Shown here: positions 1 to 6,190 of the stretch, piece by piece | Layout: the number at the start of each line of letters is the position of its first letter | Position numbering within the stretch: position 1 is the stretch's first letter | Source: Rhynochetos jubatus | Taxonomy: Eukaryota > Chordata > Aves > Eurypygiformes > Rhynochetidae | DNA: 64,000 nucleotides | Reading direction: 5' to 3' | Assembly: GCA_027574665.1 (NCBI GenBank) | Contig: CM050650.1 | Coordinates: 103,451,086-103,515,085 of the forward strand | Notes under the pieces: model-generated | What the model was told of the DNA's origin: nothing | What the model saw: the letters and a program-made list of their open reading frames with translations, nothing else | The model's database searches: none | Made by a program: the position numbers and the translations under genes

Positions 1-696
1 TGTCTTGCATTTTTCAATGTAAGGTATAAAATTTTGATGGGGAGTCGAATCCTGCTCAGGAACTCTGAAGGCACTACCCTCAGGTACTGCGACAAGGTGG
101 CGCAAGGTGGGCAAAACTTAATGGAGCAAACATCAGTGGTAGTAACAACTAGCAAGATGACCCTCCATTTGACTATTAACCTGTTGTCAATGCTGGGTAA
201 AAATTACATTAGAAAGGAGTATGCAGACTCTTAACCCTGTGCTCTATGAGCACTGGTACTAGTTTGAGAAGACAGCTTTGTCCCTTCAATAAAATAGGGC
301 TTAATTGCTAAACGTCACTGTGAAGACGACAGAGAAATGTCTCTTCCAGGGCAGTCGGAAGCCGTTACGATGGTCTGCAGAATGGAGTTGGGAGAGATGG
401 AGTTAAAACCACGCCAAAGGGACTCCGGATCTCCCTTTTCCTGGACAAAAGCTGAAATGACTAGTTTGCTATGTTAACAACACTGGTGTTACTGCTGAAG
501 CAAGGCCCTGTGCCCCATCTTTTACAAATCTTCTTCACTAAAAAAAAGCATCCTTTTCATAGGGAGCTCTGGGGAATTAACAGACCTGGCCATATAGAAT
601 ATAACAGACTTTGGGGCAACGTGATACAACTCCAGATAAGTGTTCACTGAAAACGACTTAATTGGGTAGATCCCAATTTACTCCAAAACCATTTAA
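1..696. other. Intron of DLGAP2, no gene seen
   Basis: AT-rich single-copy-looking sequence with only short chance reading frames. It lies downstream of the last exon in the window, so it belongs to the following intron. Confidence 0.5.
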
Positions 697-739
697 AATT
701 TAAGGTACCTTCCAATCCAAACCATTCTATGATTCTATG
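697..739 (+). mobile_element. CR1 LINE, 3'-terminal fragment
   Basis: A short fragment with the CR1 tail wording (aaggtaccttccaatccaaacc) ends in two copies of the ATTCTATG octamer at 724-739. This is the typical 3' end of avian CR1. It lies 57 bp upstream of the provirus. Confidence 0.75.
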
Positions 740-791
740 TCAGTTGTATTCGTTACTCTACAGAGTTCAATATCTCCAGCTTCAGGAACCG

Positions 792-796
792 ACTCC
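792..796. repeat. Target-site duplication, left copy (ACTCC)
   Basis: ACTCC directly precedes the 5' LTR and recurs directly after the 3' LTR at 5861-5865. This marks the integration of the provirus. A 5-bp duplication is seen; six bases would need a g/a mismatch. Confidence 0.85.
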
Positions 797-1062
797 TGTG
801 GGTAGTTAGGATCTGGCGGCCGGAAGATTACGTGCTGTACGGAAAGACAGGGACCCTCCCCTGATAGCCAGTAGCGTGTAGTTTGCAATGTAAACAGACG
901 GAAGTGACGTGACAAACCTAAGCCATATAACGCGGTGTTACACAACAATAAACGCCATTTGCCATCCACCACATTGGTGTCTGTGAGCAGATGGCCCGAG
1001 CGGCCCGGGGGGGGTCGCCGTGCCGTTCCTGAACCAGGTCGCCACGCCTTGCGAAGGCAACA
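797..1062 (+). repeat. 5' LTR of the provirus
   Basis: The 266-bp LTR starts with TG and ends with CA. U3 is very short (about 157 bp). It holds a CRE-like TGACGTGA at 905-912, a TATA-like ATATAA at 925-930 and AATAAA at 947-952. R starts near 954 by analogy with alpharetroviral LTRs, in which the poly(A) signal also lies just before R. The R/U5 part contains CCACCACATTGGTGT, wording shared with alpharetroviruses. It differs from the 3' LTR at two positions: a/t at 945 versus 5743, and a/g at 963 versus 5761. Confidence 0.95.
905..952 (+). promoter_or_regulatory. LTR promoter core and poly(A) signal (5' copy)
   Basis: TGACGTGA (905-912, ATF/CREB-like), ATATAA (925-930) and AATAAA (947-952) lie within 48 bp. 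The TATA-like box is about 29 bp before the inferred R start. The order matches compact retroviral U3 regions. The same elements recur in the 3' LTR, with the TATA-like box at 5723-5728 and the poly(A) signal at 5745-5750. Confidence 0.65.
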
Positions 1063-1064
1063 AG

Positions 1065-1082
1065 TGGTGCCGAAACCCGGGA
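1065..1082 (+). other. Primer-binding site, tRNA-Phe type
   Basis: TGGTGCCGAAACCCGGGA begins two bases after the 5' LTR. It is an 18/18 complement of the 3' end of vertebrate cytosolic tRNA-Phe including CCA. Alpharetroviruses such as ALV use tRNA-Trp, so this primer choice is unusual for an element with this LTR type. Confidence 0.9.
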
Positions 1083-1165
1083 AAACTCGCCTGGATTCGG
1101 GTGAACGGCGGCCGGAGCGGCTGGACCAGCCCGGCGGGGAGGACGCTCCCGGACCAACAAGGAGG
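1083..1165 (+). other. Proviral leader, untranslated
   Basis: GC-rich 5' untranslated leader between the primer-binding site and the gag start, where packaging signals are normally found. No ATG in the gag frame occurs here. The open frame that extends upstream to a GTG at 935 simply lacks stops. Confidence 0.6.
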
Positions 1166-3349
1166 ATGGAAGCCCTTGTGAAGGTCGTATCGTTATTACA
1201 TAAGCAGTGGGGTATTGATTGTAAACCTAAAGATTTTACTCTCGCAGTTGCGAGGCTTTTAAAAATTGGGGTTATTGACCAGCCAGTGGATATTTTCCAC
1301 CCTGAGGTGTGGGATAAATGCACTAAAGCGTTAGCCGAGGAGACGATGTCCTCGGGCTGTGGGAAAAACCTTAAGTCGTGGGGGAGAGTCGTACAGGCCC
1401 TGCAGAAGACCTTACAAGAACAGGAGACCTGGAGGGTGGCAAAAGACTGTTTGTTGGCCGCCCCGAAAACGGCAGTCGGGGCAGCCACACAGACTTTGCA
1501 CCCCCCAGACGGTAATGATTCTGCTGAGCCTAAAGACCGGCAAGAGGGCGACACGCCCCCTCAACTCCCGAACCCCGACCCGCCTACGGAAGCGCAGAAA
1601 CAAGCTAAATCTTTCTGGGGTGGGCTAGCCGAGGAAGCCAGGGGCGCGGCGGAGAGACCAGAGTCGCAGGAGGGTTGGGTTAAACCGCCGCCCTATACGC
1701 CCCAAAATGGCGCCGGACAGAAAGAAGAAGGGCGGGGCGAAGATGCCTGTGGTGGAGATAAGGAGGAAGCGTTAGCAATATCAAACGCGCGAGAACAAGA
1801 AAGGGAGGAGAATGGAAAAGAGAAAGAGGGCGGGGGCGATAGGGGGAAGGAGGGGAGCGTGATCGAAGGGCGGAAAGCCAATCAGAGCGGCCATCTGGAG
1901 AAACGCCCCAGTAGGGCGAACACCCCGCCGCGCAGAGGGCGGGGCGACACAGGAAGGAGGGCCGAGTCAAGAGGGAGGGAACGACCCGCCCACAGAAGAA
2001 GCGGGCGGGGCCGGGTCCCAACAAAAAGGTACGGAAAACCGGAAGTACCCGGTCAGTCGAGCTCCGGCTCTGAGTCAGACACTAGCTGGGACGAGCGGCT
2101 CGCAACCGATTCAAACTCAGAGGAGGAGGAAATGAGACTAGATACATTCAAAAGCCAAAATACTCCCATCCAAAATAAAAAGGGACCCCGAGAGGAAAAT
2201 ATTCCTCTCACTGATTGGAGGAAAATAAAAATTGCGTGTGCCGATTGGGCCCCATCAGCCACGCTAGCGTTCCCGGTCCGGGTGACAGACAGGGGACAGA
2301 GGGTCCACTCGCCAATAAACCCTAAGGATATACAAGCGATTGTTAAGGCAATTGCAGATAAAGGGCTTAATTCTGCCATGGTCTGCACCCTCATAGATGG
2401 TATTTTCGGGGGAGACGATCTGCTCCCGTTTGATATAAAACAAATGTGTAGATTGATCTTTGATGGGGCAGGAATGATTGTTTTTAAACAAGAATGGGAG
2501 GACAACTGCGTGACGCAACTAGCCCAAGTAACCGGGGCGGATCACCCGTTATATGGGTCCGGCGTGCAGCGACTGATAGGTACAGACCCAACAATGATTA
2601 CCCCCCAGGCGCAGGCCCAGGGCCTGGGGGCCTATGAAATTGTGACAACTACTCGCGCGGCTAGAGAAGCTATTCGCACCGCTTCTAGAGTTATTGTCAA
2701 GCCATCACCATGGTCCACAATTAAGCAAAATGAAAGCGAGAGCTTTACGCAGTTTGTGGATCGCCTTCAAGCAGCGGTCGACTCCTCGACCCTGCCCGCG
2801 GAAGCGAAAGGCCCGGTCGTTGCAGATTGTTTACGCCAGCAGTGTAATTCGGCAACCAAAGAAATCCTGCGATCACTGCCAGCAGGGTCAAGTATCGCAG
2901 CCATGATCAAGCATGTCGCAAAGGAAGAGCATTTAGCCCCAATTCAGGTAGCTGTTCGCACCGCAATAGCTAATGTGATGGTATGTTTTAAATGTGGTCA
3001 GGCAGGCCACATAGTGGCAAACTGCCCTTACTTTGGGGACCCACCCACAGCGCCCCCCCCGCGTCAAAATCGACTGAGGGGACCGTGTTGGGCCTGTGGA
3101 AAGACAGGACATTTCGCTAAAGAATGCAAATTTAAAAACCAGGGAAACGTATGGGGGAGGGGGCACCCGGGCCGCACACAGCCCTCTCCCGCTTGGGACA
3201 TAAGGCGGCCCAGTTATGCCAACCCCAGATGGAACCTACTGCCCCCTCGAGAACCAACCAATTTTATGACTCCACCAACGAACCATCCAAACCAGTCCCT
3301 ACCTCAGGAGCAGCAACAACCAGCTCCTGGGGACGAGACCTTAGGGTAG
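1166..3349 (+). CDS. gag: Gag polyprotein of the provirus, intact
   Basis: 727 codons. The ATG at 1166 has A at -3 and G at +4 and starts an alpharetrovirus-like matrix (MEALVKVV) with no Gly2 for myristoylation. A PPPY late-budding motif is at residues 174-177. Residues about 190-330 form an unusually long, highly charged Arg/Glu/Gly linker with no family match that I recognise. The capsid follows, with the major homology region at about 521-540 (QNESESFTQFVDRLQ). Two CCHC zinc knuckles lie at C607/C610/H615/C620 and C641/C644/H649/C654. The C-terminal tail of about 70 residues overlaps the protease frame and ends at TAG 3347-3349. In ALV-type viruses protease is fused to Gag in frame; here it is not. 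The frame has no internal stop, consistent with a young copy. The product would be a structural precursor that binds genomic RNA and assembles particles. Confidence 0.93.
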   Translation: MEALVKVVSLLHKQWGIDCKPKDFTLAVARLLKIGVIDQPVDIFHPEVWDKCTKALAEETMSSGCGKNLKSWGRVVQALQKTLQEQETWRVAKDCLLAAPKTAVGAATQTLHPPDGNDSAEPKDRQEGDTPPQLPNPDPPTEAQKQAKSFWGGLAEEARGAAERPESQEGWVKPPPYTPQNGAGQKEEGRGEDACGGDKEEALAISNAREQEREENGKEKEGGGDRGKEGSVIEGRKANQSGHLEKRPSRANTPPRRGRGDTGRRAESRGRERPAHRRSGRGRVPTKRYGKPEVPGQSSSGSESDTSWDERLATDSNSEEEEMRLDTFKSQNTPIQNKKGPREENIPLTDWRKIKIACADWAPSATLAFPVRVTDRGQRVHSPINPKDIQAIVKAIADKGLNSAMVCTLIDGIFGGDDLLPFDIKQMCRLIFDGAGMIVFKQEWEDNCVTQLAQVTGADHPLYGSGVQRLIGTDPTMITPQAQAQGLGAYEIVTTTRAAREAIRTASRVIVKPSPWSTIKQNESESFTQFVDRLQAAVDSSTLPAEAKGPVVADCLRQQCNSATKEILRSLPAGSSIAAMIKHVAKEEHLAPIQVAVRTAIANVMVCFKCGQAGHIVANCPYFGDPPTAPPPRQNRLRGPCWACGKTGHFAKECKFKNQGNVWGRGHPGRTQPSPAWDIRRPSYANPRWNLLPPREPTNFMTPPTNHPNQSLPQEQQQPAPGDETLG
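3142..3211 (+). promoter_or_regulatory. gag-pro -1 ribosomal frameshift signal with H-type pseudoknot
   Basis: The slippery heptamer G GGA AAC (3142-3148) is in the correct phase of gag (codons GGA 3143-3145 and AAC 3146-3148). A 6-nt spacer follows. Stem 1 pairs 3155-3164 (GGGAGGGGGC) with 3181-3190 (GCCCTCTCCC): ten pairs, one of them G-U. Stem 2 pairs 3169-3175 (GGGCCGC) with 3205-3211 (GCGGCCC): seven pairs. Loops are 4 nt (3165-3168), 5 nt (3176-3180) and 14 nt (3191-3204). A -1 shift enters the protease frame at 3148. I derived the pairing by hand. GGGAAAC is the heptamer type known from betaretroviral gag-pro junctions. Confidence 0.85.
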
Positions 3350-3708
3350 CCCTGGCAGTAAAATGCGATAGTCCACCAGTTGTATGGGGGATTTGTTCCC
3401 TCTATAATACCTTAAATGACACCACTATTAGTATCCCCTTTTTGATTGACACCGGAGCAGATGTTACAGTTATCCCTGAAACGAATTGGCCCCCCCATTG
3501 GAAACTGGAAAACGCCCCCATGGTAGGCGGAGTCGGAGGACTAACCCGAGCTCGGAAGAGTACTCAATTGGTAGCAATAACGCTTCACACTGAAAAGGGA
3601 CCAGAAAAAACCATTACCCTCTTTCCATATGTCATGTCAGGAACCCCACCCCTATTGGGAAGGGACGCTCTATCCCTTTTGAAAGCCAGGGTGACAAATT
3701 TATCATGA
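3148..3708 (+). CDS. pro: Retroviral aspartic protease (pro), in the -1 frame from gag
   Basis: Open frame reached by -1 frameshift at 3148 and ending at TGA 3706-3708. It overlaps the last 200 bases of gag. The first 65 or so residues are a Pro/Ser/Thr-rich connector without a dUTPase domain. The protease domain follows: catalytic LIDTGADVTVI with Asp at 3448-3450, a glycine flap (GGVGGL), and the C-terminal LLGRDAL motif near 3650. It would cleave Gag and Gag-Pro-Pol as a homodimer. It is intact by reading frame. In alpharetroviruses this domain is translated in the same frame as Gag, so the independent frame is unusual. The translation has no initiation codon of its own; an in-frame ATG at 3151 is probably incidental. 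Confidence 0.9.
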   Translation, partial: RMGEGAPGPHTALSRLGHKAAQLCQPQMEPTAPSRTNQFYDSTNEPSKPVPTSGAATTSSWGRDLRVALAVKCDSPPVVWGICSLYNTLNDTTISIPFLIDTGADVTVIPETNWPPHWKLENAPMVGGVGGLTRARKSTQLVAITLHTEKGPEKTITLFPYVMSGTPPLLGRDALSLLKARVTNLS

Positions 3709-3788
3709 GGGCCACTGCCGCACACCCACTTCCACCTATTAAACTCACGTGGAAATTGTCCGACCCGGTGTGGGTCGAGCAGTGGCCC
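3696..3788 (+). promoter_or_regulatory. pro-pol -1 ribosomal frameshift signal with branched stem
   Basis: The heptamer A AAT TTA (3696-3702) is in phase with pro, four bases before its stop codon. After a 6-nt spacer, 3709-3718 (GGGCCACTGC) pairs perfectly with 3779-3788 (GCAGTGGCCC). The enclosed segment can form two hairpins: 3730-3735 with 3749-3754 (TTCCAC/GTGGAA), and 3761-3766 with 3772-3777 (CGACCC/GGGTCG). A closing stem around two sub-hairpins resembles the known Rous sarcoma virus gag-pol stimulator, which also uses AAATTTA. Pol resumes in frame at 3702. Confidence 0.82.
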
Positions 3789-4140
3789 CTATCAAAGCCT
3801 CGAATGGACGCTCTTCTTGAGCTAGTCGACCGTGAACTACAGCGAGGTCATATAGAGCCTTCCACTAGCCCGTGGAACACACCAGTTTTTGTAATACCCA
3901 AACGAACCAACGAAGGGTTTCGTCTCCTTCATGACCTGCGTGAAGTAAATAAGATAATTCAACCAATGGGTCCCGTTCAAACACTGCTGCCCATAAACTC
4001 CATGATACCAGAAGGGCAACCGTGTGCCGTCCTTGATATTAAAGACTGTTTCTTTTCAATACCATTGCATGAGGAAGACAAGGAGCGGTTTGCTTTTTCT
4101 GTCGTGTTCCCAAACAGCCACAACCCAATCAAAGGGTTTT
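3702..4140 (+). pseudogene. pol: pol, N-terminal reverse transcriptase remnant
   Basis: The Pol frame continues from the frameshift and encodes the RT fingers and the start of the palm. Recognisable stretches are SPWNTPVFVIPK, FRLLHDLREVN and LDIKDCFFSIPL, the last holding the first catalytic Asp. Homology stops near 4131-4143 in an aaagggtttttt run. Beyond that the frame reads nonsense and stops at 4215-4217. The YMDD active-site block, thumb, connection and most of RNase H are absent. The deletion therefore removes polymerase function and also changes frame. Confidence 0.9.
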
Positions 4141-5055
4141 TTCCAAACCGGCAACGACAAGGCAGACGCCGCTGCAAAAGGACTGTGGACGTTAAGAGAT
4201 GCTCGTCAGCTACATGAGTCTCTCCACATCGGAGCTAAAGCGCTAGCAAAGAAATGCGAGATCTCAATTACTGACGCAAAACACATAGTAGCCACATGTC
4301 CCCACTGTCAGAAAACACCATTGTGGTCTAGCGGAGTCAACCCCAGAGGTCTTAAGGCCTCCGAGGTGTGGCAAACAGATTTCACGCTCTGTCAATTGCT
4401 GAAACCTCGAGCGTGGCTAGCGGTGACCGTAGACACATACAGTGGAGTGATCGTAGCCACACAACACCTTAAGGCCGACTCGAAAGCGACCATCCAACAT
4501 TGGCTGACGGCCATGGTGTGGCTTGGCGTCCCCAATCAGATTAAAACAGATAATGGCCCAAGTTTCGTCTCTAGATCTGTCCAGGCATTTACATTGAAAT
4601 GGGGTATCACCCTAACACACGGCATCCCGTATAATAGCACTGGACAAGCTATAGTCGAACGGGCAAACCAAACCCTGAAAGCTAAATTAGAGGTGTTAGC
4701 AAAAACAGAAGGTTTTACCAATGCTGTTCCCCCAAAAGACCAAGCACGCCTGCTAGCGACCGCTCTGTTAGCACTGAATCAATTCCCTAGGGGGGAAGAG
4801 GTGAATAGCCCCACCCAGAAACATTGGGCTACTCGAGCGCTAGAAGAAGGCCCGCTGGTCATAATTAGAAACGAGCTAGGGGAATGGGAACAAGGGTGGA
4901 GGCTAGTTCTTACAGGACGAGGGTATGCCGCGGTTAAAAAAGATGGAAAAGTTAAGTGGTGTCCGCTTAAATCGATCAAACCAAATCTTCAGAATGAAAC
5001 TAACAAAAATTGTGAGTTTTTATCCACAGAACCGGTTTATCAGACGCCCTTATAA
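4141..5055 (+). pseudogene. pol: pol, RNase H tail and integrase remnant
   Basis: In a different frame from the RT remnant, the sequence resumes with the last RNase H motif (GNDKADAAAKG). It continues through an apparently full integrase to TAA 5053-5055. The zinc-binding His pair is at 4213-4215 and 4225-4227, and the Cys pair is in CPHC at 4297-4308. The catalytic D,D-35-E triad is Asp 4378-4380, Asp 4549-4551 and Glu 4657-4659, with exactly 35 residues between the last two. The C-terminal SH3-like part (GRGYAAVKKDGKVKW) is present. All catalytic residues remain, but there is no in-frame link to the upstream pol segment. Confidence 0.9.
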
Positions 5056-5359
5056 CCCGTACGCACTGGTAGCAGGAGAAGACTGCAAGTCAACAAGCAT
5101 CCTGTCCACACCTGAAAGTGCGAGAAGGATTGGAGAAGCGAAAAAAGAAGAACGAGAAGCACAACAAAACTGGTTTGCATCATGGTTTAACCATTCACCA
5201 TGGCTGACCTCCCTGATATCTACCCTGATAGGGCCAATTATAATAATTGTAATAGCACTGATTTTTGGACCCTGTGTATTGAATAAGTTCATGTCATTTG
5301 TTAAAAGCCGGCTAGAAACAGTTAATATCATGATGATAGAATACCGACAATTGCTATAA
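5056..5359 (+). pseudogene. env: env remnant: transmembrane anchor and tail only, gamma/D type
   Basis: Just past the integrase stop, an open frame ending at TAA 5357-5359 encodes a juxtamembrane segment (NWFASWFNHSPWLTSLIS), a hydrophobic span (GPIIIIVIALIFGPC) and a short tail. The SPWLTSLIS...GP...GPC pattern is typical of gamma-type and D-type retroviral transmembrane subunits rather than ALV-type Env. Clear env character starts near 5114. The residues encoded at 5056-5113 could be the start of env or unrelated. Surface subunit, fusion peptide and most of the ectodomain are missing. The product could not serve in entry. Confidence 0.75.
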
Positions 5360-5580
5360 AAATGTTCTTGTTCAGAATTGTTTAGCTATCTCCAGTCATA
5401 CCCTGTTATTCCCAGTAACACACCTGTTGCCTCTCACCTAGCGTGCCTTATATTTTTTATTCAAGTTCATGATATGTGTCAAAATTGTTGTAAAGCATAG
5501 CTTAAGAACGGGATACAATTCCAAGATTGCGATATACGTATTTTCGAGATTGTTACATTTTAGTCAATTTACTTAGGCAT
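5360..5580 (+). other. Proviral 3' untranslated region
   Basis: AT-rich non-coding stretch between the env remnant and the polypurine tract. I see no accessory gene. Confidence 0.6.
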
Positions 5581-5594
5581 AGGGAGGGGGGAAA
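5581..5594 (+). other. Polypurine tract
   Basis: AGGGAGGGGGGAAA directly abuts the TG of the 3' LTR. It is the plus-strand primer site and is very close in wording to alpharetroviral polypurine tracts. Confidence 0.9.
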
Positions 5595-5860
5595 TGTGGG
5601 TAGTTAGGATCTGGCGGCCGGAAGATTACGTGCTGTACGGAAAGACAGGGACCCTCCCCTGATAGCCAGTAGCGTGTAGTTTGCAATGTAAACAGACGGA
5701 AGTGACGTGACAAACCTAAGCCATATAACGCGGTGTTACACATCAATAAACGCCATTTGCCGTCCACCACATTGGTGTCTGTGAGCAGATGGCCCGAGCG
5801 GCCCGGGGGGGGTCGCCGTGCCGTTCCTGAACCAGGTCGCCACGCCTTGCGAAGGCAACA
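5595..5860 (+). repeat. 3' LTR of the provirus
   Basis: 266 bp, the same length as the 5' LTR with two substitutions (t at 5743, g at 5761). The TATA-like box is at 5723-5728 and AATAAA at 5745-5750. It ends GGCAACA and is followed by the ACTCC duplication. Confidence 0.95.
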
Positions 5861-5865
5861 ACTCC
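5861..5865. repeat. Target-site duplication, right copy (ACTCC)
   Basis: Identical to 792-796 and abutting the 3' LTR. Confidence 0.85.
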
Positions 5866-6190
5866 CTGTGTGAAATTTGTCGGGACGGTCCCACAAATGA
5901 CGGTCTTACACTGCAATCTGTTCTCTCCACTGCAATCTGGTCCCTTCCATCCCTCTCCCGTTTCCTCTAAACATCCATAAAATGATGCCACTCATTGAAA
6001 TGCCATTGCCTTCTGAAACAAGGCTAAGTGCTCTTCTGTACCTTTGCGCGCCCCACTCTGCTCGCGGTGTTTGGGACGATCTCAGCCTCTGGCGCGGATG
6101 CTTGCAGAGTAGTTGTTGGACACAAGAGGGCTGCCTCCTGCTGCTATTGCTTATGGATCCGCAGTCCACGGATAAATGCTGGTACAAATG
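5866..6190. other. CpG-rich pre-integration flank, unclassified
   Basis: This stretch follows the provirus and is richer in CpG than the surrounding intron (gcgcgcc, gctcgcgg, ggcgcgg near 6045-6100). CACTGCAATCTG occurs twice near 5909-5940. It could be an older LTR fragment into whose edge the provirus inserted, but I cannot name a family. Confidence 0.3.

Larger units (their letters stand above)
797..5860 (+). mobile_element. Alpharetrovirus-like endogenous provirus, internally deleted
   Basis: A complete proviral outline is present: LTR, primer-binding site, gag, pro, pol, env remnant, polypurine tract, LTR, with flanking ACTCC duplications. It is 5,064 bp. Gag (727 codons) and Pro are open. 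Pol has lost the region from within the RT fingers/palm to the end of RNase H, with a frame change. Env keeps only the membrane anchor and tail. The LTRs differ at 2 of 266 positions, which implies a recent insertion. The LTR, the polypurine tract (AGGGAGGGGGGAAA), the Gag start and the integrase resemble alpharetroviruses. The separate pro frame, the tRNA-Phe primer site and the gamma/D-type Env anchor do not. It lies antisense within a DLGAP2 intron. As it stands it lacks polymerase active-site regions and surface Env. Confidence 0.95.

Noticed and set aside
935..1165. Upstream extension of the Gag frame from a GTG inside the LTR
   Set aside because: It crosses U3/R, U5 and the primer-binding site and has no ATG. 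The ATG at 1166 has good context and starts matrix-like sequence.
727..1554. Long minus-strand open frame across the 5' LTR and gag
   Set aside because: It is antisense to the LTR and Gag and arises from GC-rich gag codon use. No domain is recognised. An equivalent frame appears over the 3' LTR.
1680..2505. Minus-strand frames opposite the Gag linker and capsid
   Set aside because: They are shadows of the GC-rich gag sequence with Ser/Pro/Arg-rich content and no family match.
3131..3140. TTTAAAAACC just before the gag-pro overlap as a slippery site
   Set aside because: In gag phase it reads T AAA AAC, which is not an X XXY YYZ heptamer. GGGAAAC at 3142 fits exactly and has the structured RNA behind it.
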